A stretch of DNA of 64,000 bases from Triglochin maritima (taxonomy: Eukaryota > Streptophyta > Magnoliopsida > Alismatales > Juncaginaceae). Of the stretch, positions 52,192 through 62,486 are shown piece after piece. Position 1 is the first letter of the stretch; every line of letters starts with the position of its first letter. The translations under genes were made by a program, and so were the position numbers. The stretch covers positions 38,917,621 through 38,981,620 of the forward strand of contig OY821784.1 in NCBI GenBank assembly GCA_963682175.1, read 5' to 3'. The notes below the pieces were generated by a model. It had not been told where the DNA came from, ran no database searches, and was given only the letters and a program-made list of their open reading frames with translations.

Positions 52192-52928
52192 ATGGAGAAC
52201 AACCAGGCGAACCGAGTGGAACGATTGAAGCAACTTGATAGGCAGATGGCCGGGAAGCTGGAACGTTACAACCAGTATGGGTTAGAGGGAACCCAGTTTT
52301 GGCGCACCGGAGTGGCAGCACATTTGGAAATGGCATGCCGATCCAACGCCCTTCAAAGAGATGGAATATTGCGACAGGAGAAGAAAAGGAGGGATGAAAC
52401 TTTGCAGTTTCTACTAGATTGCCCAGATCCTCCTCCATCAAAATGGCGAGAATTCCCCATTCCATCTGAATGGGGATTGTCTCTACATGCATCCATAGCT
52501 TCACAAAAATGTAAGAATCTATCAATAAGCCTCATTCAGAAATTGTAGATGTAATTTGTATGTTGAATGCAGATCCTTTGGTGCTTCTCGACCAGTTTCC
52601 CCGCTTGCAACGAATAAGCCGGATAGTGAATAGACTGCAGAAATGGCGAGCAAGTATGGTGTACTTAAGTCCGGTTGAAGAGCAGATGAGACAGACCCGT
52701 GAGGGAAGGGAGAAGCTGGAGTCAATAATGATTTATCGGCGAGATACTGTCCTGAATTTGGAGGAAAAGAGGCGCCGAGAGCTGGAACAGTTTTTGATGG
52801 ATTGCACTGATCCACCTCCTCCAAATTGGAGCCCAAGTCCACTTCTGGATGTTTATCCTCTTCAACAGATTCAGCCGGAGAGGAAGGTGCCAAATTGTGC
52901 TATGAATGAAGCAAGTTTTCCCGAGTGA
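52192..52928 (+). CDS. Unknown two-exon gene candidate with duplicated domain
   Basis: Unrecognised product. Exon 1 runs from ATG 52192 to 52510, then a 62-bp intron with GTAAG (52511) and TGCAG (ending 52572), then exon 2 at 52573-52928 ending in TGA. The phases match (codon split 1+2), giving about 224 residues. The two exons encode related, charged helical segments: exon 1 has EKKRRDETLQFLLDCPDPPP followed by SKW, exon 2 has EEKRRRELEQFLMDCTDPPP followed by PNW, so the protein is an internal duplication of about 100 residues. It has site II/telo-box motifs upstream and runs antisense to the 3' end of LINE C. It could be a host gene captured by the LINE, or a gene into which the LINE read. 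Without RNA evidence the splicing remains a prediction. Confidence 0.5.
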
Positions 52929-55310
52929 ATCGAGAAAGATGTAACGAGTGATGTAACTGATGTAAGAATGATGTACTAAAAGACTGAATGTGTAATAGAA
53001 GACTTTTATAATGATCAAGTTGCTTTTGAAATGTCTGTTCCCTATTCTCCAGCTCAAAATCTTTAAATGCTCCCAATTGTAACAACCCAACTGTGTCCTC
53101 CAAATGCTGAATTGAGAACTTCTAAATTGCAGGCAATAAGAATCATGGAGTACAAAATCAATTTCTTTGAAGTGCATATGAGTAAAAGGAAATATGCATA
53201 AGGAGTTCAGAGGAAGAGAACTTCCCATTTCCGACCAAATCAATATATGAACTTGATTTGGTCGGTTCCCATAATGGCTAGCCGATGCAATGCAAAACAT
53301 GTGCCATTTGCCATTGAAAAGATAATCCAGCTGGGAGTAGATCACCTCTGAACGAGCCAGCAGAAAATGAGATGCTGCAAATTTTTTGAATTTAGAATGA
53401 TGAAAGGGGAGAAACTTAATAAAAGTATAGGACATGTACTTCCCATTTCCGATCAAAGTACTCAAATGAGTAATTTGATCGGGTCCATGTGTGGCTTGCC
53501 AATGCATTGCAAGACATGTGCCAAAAGAACTGAAAAAATCAGCAAACATGTTAGAATAATAAAATCTGACACAAGGGAGAAGCTGCTTATCAGTGATGAG
53601 ATAGCCTTTGCTTTGTTGATCCAAATCATCAATAGTATGATACACATAATTTTGTTGTTTTTGAATCCCAATATTTGCCAAGTGATCAGCCAGCCCATTT
53701 GCTTCTCTGTATTGGTGCTGAATGTGATAATGAGCAGGCCAAATTTGATGAAGGAGGGGAATAAATCTCTGAAGGCTAACATGAGAAATATGGTCTTGCT
53801 TAAGAATATCCACCAAACAAGAAGAGTCAGATTCCATAATAACATTATGCAGCCCAAATTCCTTGCAAAGAATAAGACCATCCAACATAGCACGAAATTC
53901 AGCAACCAAATTATTGGTATAACCATAATAACTGTGATAAGCAACTATAAAATTCCCATTATTGTCTCTTATGATGCCCCCTCCACCTGAATAACCAGGA
54001 TTGCCCTTGCTGGCTCCATCAGAGTTGAGTTTAAAGGTGCCTTGGGGAGGTTTAATCCAATGAAAGATTTTATAATTCAAGTTAAAATTTTCAACAGTAG
54101 TAATTCCTATTTTGCGAAGTTGAGAAGACTCAAAATTGTTGCAAGAATGTGGAGGCTTCAATTGGGAATTAATGACATGAACCCAATCTTTAATTTTATA
54201 GATCATAGATCTAGGATTAATCTTCCTGTCCCCGAATCTTGACTCATTTCTGTTTTTCCAGATTTCCCAAACAATACAGCAACATATGAGTCTTCTCAGA
54301 ATGTGATATCTGTTAAGTCTGCTGGAAAGGGTAAGAATATCAGACATAAGCACCTCATAAGTCATAGTACCACCATGAAACCATCTGTTGTACCATCCCC
54401 AAGCACATTTACTCAGAAGGCTGTCAAAAAACAAGTGATGGAAGGTTTCAGACGTAGCAAAGTGGCAGCAGTTGCATTTGGAAGGACCCAGTCTTTGAAA
54501 TTTTTTCCATGTATCATCCAGTGGCAACCTCTGATTACAAAATTTAATCATGAAGTGAGAAATGTTGGGGGGAAGTTGAGGATGCCAGATACCCTTTGCC
54601 CAAGGTTTAATGCTATTTTTCTTTCTTATTAAATGCCAAGCACTTTTAACAGTGAAGACACCATTTTTAGTATGAGACCAATAGGCTTTATCAGGAGCTT
54701 CATTGAGAACATAATTGCCATAAGAGATATCCACTTGATATTCAGTAGGAATGGATATTTGTTGAAGAATTGAAAGGTTATTGAGCACTTCTTTAACTGT
54801 GAGACTAGCAACATGGTCAGGAATAGGAACAACATCACAAACTCTACCTCTTTCTAGCCACTTGTCATTCCAGAAATTAATGTTGCCATAACCAATTTCC
54901 CAATGAACATGAGGAGTGATGAGTGACCAGGCTTCTTTAAGATGATTCCAGGCAGCAGGTGTTCTAAGAAGAGGGGTCCTGAAGGTGCCATATTTATTAT
55001 TCATGAACTGCGAGAAAAGAGTATTCCTGTGTTGTATGTTCCAGGCAAGCTTCATTCTCATGGCTGTCATAATTTCTCTTAGAGATCTAATGCCAATGCC
55101 ACCTTCCTCCATAGGCTTACAAAGATTGTCCCAAGCAATCCAGTGGTGTTTTTTGACAGTAGAAGTTTCACCCCAATAAAAATTAGCCATTATACTTTCT
55201 ATTCTCTTGAGGATAGTGTGAGGAATATTATGAATGGACATGGTATGCAAAACCATGCTTGAAAGGACAGAAGTGATGAGAGTTTTCCTACCAGCATGGG
55301 TGAGTATTGG
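52722..55310 (-). pseudogene. LINE C ORF2, RT C-terminus, zf-RVT, RNase H and long tail
   Basis: Frame open from 55610, but it carries family sequence only from about 55310 (GRKTLITSVLSSMV). It includes the RT thumb/connection, a zf-RVT zinc-binding region (HFMIKFCNQRLP ... CNCC ... HHLFF) and a plant-LINE RNase H domain (about 54030-53670) with Asp in NSDGAS, Glu in VAEFRAM, Asp in MESDSS and Asp in LADHLA all present. After RNase H the frame stays open for another roughly 310 codons that match nothing I recognise and contain a diverged internal repeat. The preceding RT part is in another frame; the shift lies near 55310. Confidence 0.9.
53205..53545. repeat. Diverged direct duplication in LINE C 3' region
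   Basis: ACTTCCCATTTCCGA(C/T)CAAA ... TTTGGTCGG or TTGATCGGG ... GCAATGCAA(A/G)ACATGTGCCA occurs at about 53220-53310 and again at about 53438-53530. Each copy contains a small inverted repeat (CGACCAAATCAA pairing with TTGATTTGGTCG in the first). It lies within the open tail of ORF2. Confidence 0.7.
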
Positions 55311-56505
55311 ACTGCCAACCTTGAAGTTTTGCCTTAGTTTTCCTAACGAGGTCATCATAATAAGAAATTTTATTAATACCTTTATATATAGGACACCCCA
55401 GATAGATAAAAGGTAGATTAGCTTTGTTGATTCCTGAAATGTGGTGGATAATATTGATTCTGGCAGGAAGAGCTTTGGTAGAGGTATAAAAATTGCTTTT
55501 GTCATTATTAATTTTCTGTCCCGAGAAATGCTGGTAAGAATCAAGGAATTTAAAGACCTTTTGTAAGGAATCCTTTCTTCCCCTTGTAAATATGATGGTA
55601 TCATCAGCAAAGAAAAGGTGACTGATATTAAGGCATCTGTGATGACTCTTGTGTCTCATATTCAGATTATCTTGATGCAGCTTAATCAGCCCTCTACTTA
55701 AAATTTCTTCAGCAATAATGAAAAGAGAAGGAGAGAGCGGATCACCTTGTCTTAGGCCTTTAGTAGAGTGAAAAAGTTGACTAGGAGAGCCATTAAGAAG
55801 GAGAGCAAAATTGTTGTTCATAATGCAAGCTTTGATCATTTGAACCCAACTGTCATTAAATCCAAATTTTTGAAGAATCTGAATTAAAAAGTTCCAATCC
55901 AATCTGTCAAAGGCTTTTTCCATGTCAAGCTTGAATACAACATTATTACCATCAATTTTATCATCAATATGTTGCACAAGTTCTTGAACCAACACTATAT
56001 TTTCTTGAATTATCCTCCCTTCAACAAAGGCACCTTGGTTGGTGGTGATAAGTTTGGGGAGTATATGTCCCAGCCGTGAAGTCATGATCTTGGATATAAT
56101 TTTGTAAGAAACATTACATAATCCAATAGGTCTGGTTTCTTTGAAGTTGCTGATCTTATCCTTCTTAGGTATAATAGCTATATAAGTAGAACAATAAGAT
56201 TTGGGGAGAGTTCTGTAGATGAAGAATTCTTGGACAACTTTCACAACATCTTCAGAAACAATACTCCAACAGTGTTGATAAAAGTGACTAGTAAATCCAT
56301 CAGGACCAGGGGCACTATCAGGAGGAATAGAAAAAACAGTTTTTTTGATTTCATCAGCAGAAGGTATAGCCAGGAGCATGGAGTTATCTTCAGTTGTAAC
56401 CATCTCAGGAATGAGATTAAGAAATTCATCAGATATAGATTCAGTGGGAGGGCCATTTAGCAAGTTCTTGTAGTAGAAAACACCACATTCCTCGAGAGTG
56501 TTCAT
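55288..56505 (-). pseudogene. LINE C ORF2, reverse transcriptase core
   Basis: 405 codons with the L1-type RT blocks in order: SAPGPDGF (residues 64-71), RPIGLCNVSYKIISK, TNQGAFVEGR, KLDMEKAFDRLDW (first catalytic Asp about 194), GLRQGDPLSPSLF and the active site FFADDTIIF (FADD at 299-302), then SGQKIN and the YLGCPI block. Catalytic residues are intact. Copying RNA into DNA at a primed 3' end is the enzyme's role. It is separated from the endonuclease by a frameshift at about 56500 and from the RNase H part by one near 55310. Confidence 0.95.
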
Positions 56506-57662
56506 GTCATTGGATAATGACTATTTTCAAGCAAAAGATTAGCACAAGATTGTCTCCTTTGATAGGAAGCAAGGGCATGGAAGTACTTAGTATTCCTATC
56601 TCCCTCAATGTACCAAGTGGATCTCGATTTCTGTCTATAAAAAGTTTCCTGTTGAGCCAGAGTTTGGATATAATTGGTTTTTTTCAACCTGAGGTCAGAC
56701 CAAACTTTGTTATCCCATTGAGAGTTGAGAGATTCTTCTAATTTGGCTATCTCATTCTTTTCCAAGGTTTCTCTATTATTAATATCCCCAAACACAGTTC
56801 TATTCCAAATTTTCAGTTGAATTTTCAGTTTGTGTAACTTTATGCTGAGATTATCCAGTTGATTGTGCCCATAATGCCCTTGCCAGTTTAACGAGATAAA
56901 TTGAAAGAAATGATCATGCTGAATCCACATAGATTGAAATTTGAAGGTGGTAGGCCGAAAATCATAAGAGGAAGTCTTGTGAATAAGAATTGAAGAGTGA
57001 TCAGAACAAATTCTTTTATCATAGAAAGCCACCATATTTGAATAAGTAGAAGCCCAAGAGGAATTAGTGAAAACCCAGTCAATCTTTTGAGTGAGTCTAT
57101 CCCAAGCCTGTCTACCATTACACCAAGAAAATTTTTCACCCGTAGAATGCATAGGTATAAGACCAGCAGACTCAACATGTTCACTGAATTCTCTAGCAGA
57201 TCTAGAGTCAAAAGAAGTTCCACCTAATTTATTTTCAGGTAGTAGCATGGCATTGTAGTCACCTCCAAGGATCCAAGGAGTTGTAGTAGTAGATTCAATT
57301 TCAAGAATATCCTTCCAAAGATTTCTGCGGGCAATATAATCATAACTACCATAAACTACAGTGAGTTGGAAAGCCATACCTGAATGTTGCTGAATGCTGC
57401 AGTTTATAAATTGGTCAGAAGAGTTAAGAATATTGAGATAAATAGTTCCATCCCAGAAAAGCCATATATTGTTTTTGTGATTAAAGTGAAAATGAGAAAG
57501 ACCGATTCTTCTGCAAACAGTGGAAATAAGATCTGATTTGCATTTTGGCTCCATGACCCCCAGAATTTTGATATTATTAGTTTTGATACTCTTTCTGAGA
57601 GAATAAAGAGTAGGCTTGCTGGTGATGCCCCTGATATTCCAAAGCATAATGTTGTAATCCAT
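56502..57662 (-). pseudogene. LINE C ORF2, apurinic-type endonuclease
   Basis: I chose the start at ATG 57662 (MDYNIMLWNIRG), which overlaps the end of ORF1 by a few bases; the open frame extends further upstream only by chance. It is an EEP/AP endonuclease with Asn in LWNIRG, Glu in GVMEPK, Asp and Asn in GGDYNAM, Asp in KIDWVF and the SDH triad (CSDHSSI, residues 219-225), so the full catalytic set is present. It would nick target DNA to prime reverse transcription. It ends at a frameshift at about 56502, where the RT frame takes over. Confidence 0.95.
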
Positions 57663-57666
57663 AAAA

Positions 57667-58410
57667 TTAATTATGTTTTTTCTTCTTGAGCCTAAGAGAA
57701 ATTCTTGGGCCCTCTTGAACATTGGTTGCAATGGTAGTGCTGGCTTTGTGAAGCTCTTGAAGAGAAATTTCTGGTGAGAATGAAGGGTCTTTATTAGAAT
57801 CATCATTGTTGGTATCCTCCTCTTCATCAAATTGTCCTTCTCCTTCTCCAGTTTCAAAATCCTCCTCTTGAGACGATTCAGCAGTGGTGTCTCCTGTATT
57901 TTCATTAATATTCTCTTGATCTTGACTGTGAGGCTCCTTATAGCTTGTTTTGTAATCATTTCTTGCCTGAACTATAGCTTCTGCCTTGGTGTAACCACCA
58001 TCACTATATGTTTGAATTGCATCTTTGAGGTTAACTTGGTGAATCACGCCTCTCATTTTGATTAGTTGCATGTGATCCTCAGAATCTTCAAGTAAAGACA
58101 CTGCTTGTGGTGAACTGCGTTTGGTCTTTCTGAGTTTAGCAGAATTAGTGCTCCTAGGTGTGGAGAATTTAGAAGAGCTGGGAAGATTAGCAGTTGAGGA
58201 GACATTGGTGCTTCTGGCAACAGCTTCTTTCTTAGTATTAAGAGAGGCTTCATGATATTGTTCTTGAATGGAGTGCTCTAGACCTTGCTGCATGTTCTGA
58301 ATTTTTGGAGTGTCTTTGTCAACAATAATTTCTTCATTAATCTCAGTTACAGGATTGGGGTTAGGTTGGTTTGGTGGTGGAGGCTGAATATTTTCAACTG
58401 TAGTTCTCAT
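57667..58410 (-). pseudogene. LINE C ORF1, C-terminal part
   Basis: 247 codons of low-complexity, acidic sequence (EEDFETGEGEGQFDEEED) with a conserved segment HQVNLKDAIQTYSDGG that has a counterpart in element E (EEVNLEDEVTRLMKE), and the ending FSPEISLQEL matched by YEPEISLKEM in E. It is the continuation of ORF1 after a one-base frameshift near 58405, and it stops five bases before the ORF2 start. Confidence 0.85.
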
Positions 58411-58670
58411 GGTAGTTTTTCAACTTCTGAGTCCAAAATTTGGAAAGAATTGTCCAGTTGAATGCGGGCTTGAGTTGGTGGTGTCGTAGTTTCAGTAATT
58501 TGATTGTGTGCTGAATTACTGCTATGATGGTGTCCTTGATTGGGGGTTCTTTCTGCAATCTTTGGTACATCAATATTAGGCATTACTTTTGGCTTCCATA
58601 CTTGTTGAACCTTCTCTCCTCCTTGAGCAAGATTAAGTCGTCGTTTAACAACAGTAGGCTGAGTGGTTTG

Positions 58671-59543
58671 TTAATCTTGAGTCTTAGCAACATGCTCTTG
58701 CTGAATTCTGCATTTAGCCTGAGTATGGCCAACTCTTTGACAATAATTACAAAATATAGGAACTTGATTGTATATAATACGCTGCTTGTGAATTTGAATC
58801 CCATTGTGAATATAGATGAAGTCAGGAAAAGGCTTTGACAGATCCATTTCAACACAAATTTGACAAACTCCTGGTCTTGTAAATTCTTGCACTTCCTTAG
58901 AACAACATATATATTTTCCAAGAGCAGTAGCTAATGATTTAAGGGCACTAGGGTGATAGAGGTGCATGTCAAGAGCAGGAAAACTTAGCCAAACAGGGGC
59001 AAATGAGGGTTCTAATCCCGGCTTGAAGTAAGGTGACCATTTAAATATTCTCATTCTTTTAGCACCAAAGGTCCAATTGTTATGGAGCCAAGCCTTCACA
59101 AAATGACTATAGTCATTAAACCTCAAAGAAACATGTCTAGGGTCAATGGCTCCAAGAGTGCAGCTGGTAGTGATGCTGAGTTCATTGGATAGTTTTTTGT
59201 TGATTTCATCCAAAGATGCTCTAGGTCCAGCAAACTTACCAATTAGGCACCACTTAAAGTCATCTCCCATGAGTTTAAGTTCGGGAACAGTAAACCCCAC
59301 ATGTGCATGCCCTTCTTCATCAAAATAGGCATTTCGAATTGGAATTGCAGCAGTAAATTTAGGGGCCTGTCTAGTATTTTTGGTAGCAGCAGCATAAGAG
59401 ATTTTGGCCTTGGATGGGGCAGTTGCTGGATTACCATGAAACTGTCTGAGAGGTGAATGAATTTCAGGTGAATCAGGTGGCTTTGGGTCAGGGGGTTTAG
59501 GATCAGTTGGTTGTATGATGCGTGCTACATTCACTCCAGCCAT
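58671..59543 (-). pseudogene. LINE C ORF1, DUF4283 and CCHC part
   Basis: 290 codons from ATG 59543. A proline-rich N-terminus is followed by a DUF4283-type RNA-binding region (GDDFKWCLIGKFAGPR, RHVSLRFNDYSHFVKAW, MRIFKWSPYF, PVWLSFPALDMHLY) and a CCHC zinc knuckle (CNYCQRVGHTQAKC) near the end. This is the standard ORF1 (Gag-like) of plant L1 elements, which coats the element RNA. TAA at 58671-58673 interrupts it; the same frame then runs on to about 58405 before the frameshift into the acidic C-terminal part. Confidence 0.93.
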
Positions 59544-60261
59544 GTTGAGATGAAGAATTTGACCACGTTGACCGCTTCACAATTTTCCTGAACCAAGGTA
59601 AGTTAGATCTAATAAACCAAGAGAAAACGACAATGTGTACGTAGGAAGAACAATTCTTCCCTATTTCCAGCCCTACAACACCACCAACAGTGGGGTGTAA
59701 GGCCGGTACCAAGCTTCGGAGGCGGGGTTTGTGCGAGAGACCCGAAGGTCCTTAGCTCAATTCCTTCCACAGAAAGGTACGTCGGCGATTTCCTGAGCCT
59801 CCTGGGGTTGTAATTTGCCCGATTAATGTCACGTCGGAGAGTTGGAAATCTGGGGCGAAAATGGCAGTTGTGCTCGAAATCGGGGCTTGGATGCCCCAGA
59901 TTCAAATTAACTGCGAGTGGAGTTGCTTGGCGTCTTCCAGAATGTAATGGAGTCGTTTTGGAAGCCGGAGAACATTTCGCACCTCCTTTCCGCGTTGGAG
60001 AAGAAAATGAACAGTGAATTGCAGTTCTCCAAACTATGGCAAGAGCGATCTTGTTCGAAAGAGCAGAACAAGGGGAGCACAGATCGATGAAAGGTAAGCC
60101 TTGGAACCCTTTCAGTCGATCCAGATCAGGTGGAGAAGGTGGATGAGGGGGGGGGGGGGGGGGGAGAACACTGACGTGGCAAGGATTTCGGTGGGAAATC
60201 ACTTTTTCGCCAGAGCTGGGGTGGGGACCACGAGGAGAGAGAGAAAAAACGAACAAATGAG
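59544..60261 (-). other. LINE C 5' UTR with 18-G tract
   Basis: About 720 bp between the telomeric junction and ORF1. It contains a run of 18 G on the plus strand (60147-60164). A 215-codon minus-strand frame (60256-59609) is proline-rich and low in complexity and probably not a gene. Confidence 0.7.
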
Positions 60262-60284
60262 TTAGGGTTTAGGGTTTAGGGTTT
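60262..60284 (+). repeat. Telomeric repeat tract 4
   Basis: Three TTTAGGG units between the 5' end of LINE C and the 3' end of element D. Here the element joins without extra T residues beyond the TTT of the last unit. Confidence 0.92.
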
Positions 60285-60489
60285 GCGGGCCCGAAAGTTT
60301 ATAGAGGTCGGGATTACCTCTTCCTGTATTTCATCAAAAAGTATTACATGCTAAGATCCTAGAGGCCACAGGCGGCCCAAATACAAGTATGAAAGGGCCA
60401 AGATGGCCTGAAAATTATGCTAATGGGCTCAAGCCCAATAAGTAAAGCTATGGCCAACATGGCCTTTTTGTTTGCTGAAAAGGAAATTC

Positions 60490-60680
60490 GGTCGACCGAA
60501 AATTACTTCGGTCGATCGAAGCGGTCCGGTCGACCCGAGAGGGACTCGGTTCGACCGAACCTTCCATGAGATCCACTGTTTCATCCGGTCGACCGAAACA
60601 CAGGGTCCGGTCGACCGAAAATAGACAGTGTTTCCCCTGGTTACTGCGTCGGTCGACCGAAACAAAGAGTCCGGTCGACC
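60490..60680. repeat. Palindrome cluster E (GGTCGACC x6)
   Basis: Exact copies at 60490, 60528, 60587, 60609, 60651 and 60673, plus GGTCGATC at 60510. It is the positional equivalent of cluster C. Most palindromes are kept although the surrounding sequence has diverged. Confidence 0.94.
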
Positions 60681-61532
60681 GGAATGATGCTGTTTGCTGA
60701 ATCAACAGGAGATTTGGTGAAAACCTTACCCCACTTCGCCCTGTGTTTGACGAGCTGCCTACTCATGATTCGTCCACCCATCAGCTGCTTTAGGATCGTA
60801 GGAGACTCCCCTCGTATTCTAGATGCTCCAAGGTACGCTCGACGATGAGTCTTCATCCAAATACGCCATCCGAGTGTGGAATCGAGTAGTCACCAAGTCA
60901 ATCACATGTACCTCCCTCCAATTGAAGTATGAGTGTGGTTTCTGGAAGTGCCACTCCAGTTGATCCAAGGTGTGATGCCGAGATAAGGAATGGGGAGATT
61001 TTGTGTCTTCCTAGCCTTCTCCACCTTCACTGTCCATTTAGAAGTCAAACATGACTCCACTTTCTTCAAGAGCTTTCACCGGCGTGAGGCCCTCTCCCAA
61101 ATAGCGGCTACTAACTGGAGTTACTCGTGAAGCCAAGATTCTTCACCATTTTAGCAAAGGGGACAAGTTTCAAAAGAACAAACTTCCACTGTTTGTTGCG
61201 CTCGGCAGAAAGTGCATATTGGATTCGACAAAATGCGATGGAGACCTTCACGTTTTCCAAACTTTCCCCCTCGGCTTCTACTTAGAAGTCACCAACTTTT
61301 CAAAGTCGCACTAATCCACATTCACCGTCCGAAAGCTTGAGATGGAGTTCAACCGATCAAAGTGGCTTGCTGGTGATCCTCCGTGAACTCCCATCTTGAT
61401 GTCGGCTAGGGCGGATTTGTGCTTCAAAGAATGGTTGGATTCTTCACCATGGATGCTGTTGGTTTATCGGTGTGGATTGCGTGAAGAAACCCGGAGTATT
61501 TACCTCAGTCGACTGCTGAAAAGAGGAAATTC

Positions 61533-61853
61533 GGTCGACCGACCGCGGATTCGGTCGACCGAATTTTGACAGATGCGGCTCTGAGCTGGAAATGCACTGA
61601 GTTTCGGTCGACCGGCGTAGGATCGGTAGATGAAAACGCGCGTGCCGGTCGACCGAAATGTCTTTAGCGGTCGACCGGAAGAAGATTTCGGTCGCCCGAA
61701 TCTGCTTCGTTCGACCGGAAACAGGTAGCTCGAATCTCCTGTCCAATTTCGGTCTACCGAAAGTTTAAGTTCGGTCGACCGAATCTTTGTGTTGGCTCAA
61801 GCTGGAGAATTCTTCAGTGTTGATCGGTCGACCGTCCCCTGATTCGGTCGACC
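61533..61853. repeat. Palindrome cluster F (GGTCGACC x8)
   Basis: Exact copies at 61533, 61553, 61616, 61647, 61669, 61773, 61826 and 61846. It is the positional equivalent of cluster D. Some sites are intact here and mutated in copy 1 (for example 61647), and the 22-bp triplication of copy 1 is shorter here. Confidence 0.95.
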
Positions 61854-62250
61854 GCACCTCGCGATTTCGCCGGAACCCGGAAAATCCAAAATGCAATCGG
61901 CCGATTCGTTGATGCTGGGGCTAAATTGAAGGGTCGACGACCTTGCTGTGATGCTGTGGAAGCGGAATTGGGTGGAATTGGGGCTTGGGACGCAGTGTTG
62001 CGAGCCCGAAACCCAAAATTGCGCGGAGGCGGCCCGAAGTTTGGAAGCTTCAAAACGCGATTCCGGCGGGTTGCTAGGGCCGTGAGTGACCCAGAAAGGT
62101 GGAGTGGGTTGTCCTAGCCTTGATCCACGAGTATGAAGCCCGAAGTTGCTCGTGTGGTGGAGATCTTGGCCGGAATGTGTGATGCGAATTTTGTGCGAAA
62201 AATCGCCAAAATCGCCAGAGTAGAAAAAAATTTGCGTGGAATGAGGTGGG

Positions 62251-62486
62251 CTTAGGGTTTAGGGTTTAGGGTTTCGGGTTTAGGGTTTAGGGTTTCGGGT
62301 TTAGGGTTTAGGGTTTACGGTTTAGGGTTTAGGGTTATTTAGGGTTTAGGGTTTACGGTTTATTTAGGGTTTAGGGTTTAGGGTTTTAGGGTTTAGGGTT
62401 TTAGGTTTAGGGTTATTTAGGGTTTAGGGTTTATTTAGGGTTTAGGGTTTATTTAGGGTTTGTTTAGGGTTTAGGGTTTTTTTTTT
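62251..62486 (+). repeat. Degenerate telomeric repeat tract 5
   Basis: About 30 TTTAGGG-type units with TTTCGGG, TTTACGG and TTTA-insertion variants, ending in ten T residues (62477-62486) that form the oligo(A) end of element E. Confidence 0.96.

Larger units (their letters stand above)
51862..60261 (-). mobile_element. Element C: 8.4-kb L1-type LINE flanked by telomeric repeats
   Basis: Non-LTR retrotransposon with a long 5' UTR, ORF1 (DUF4283 plus CCHC), ORF2 (AP endonuclease, RT, zf-RVT, RNase H) and an unusually long 3' region of about 1.8 kb that carries a plus-strand gene candidate and a large hairpin. Oligo(A) (seven A) abuts CCCTAAA repeats on the left; the 5' end (CAAATGAG on the plus strand) abuts TTAGGG on the right. 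It has at least four coding breaks, so it is inactive as it stands, but its domains are complete. Confidence 0.93.
60285..62250 (-). mobile_element. Element D: 2-kb non-coding retroelement, copy 2
   Basis: Second copy of element B, with the same termini (GCGGGCCCGAAAGTTTATAG at the left, GCGTGGAATGAGGTGGG at the right) and the same internal order. It has many substitutions and small indels relative to copy 1, so the two insertions are not a recent duplication. No long ORF is conserved between the copies. Confidence 0.8.

Noticed and set aside
53367..53990. 207-codon plus-strand ORF
   Set aside because: Antisense to the LINE RNase H and tail coding sequence; its composition is that of a shadow frame.
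60147..60164. 18-G run as a functional G-quadruplex
   Set aside because: A single homopolymer in a LINE 5' UTR is more likely slippage or an assembly-sensitive site. Nothing else supports a function.
59609..60256. 215-codon minus-strand ORF in the LINE 5' UTR
   Set aside because: Low-complexity proline-rich sequence partly encoded by an 18-C homopolymer; no homology recognised. A leader peptide cannot be ruled out.
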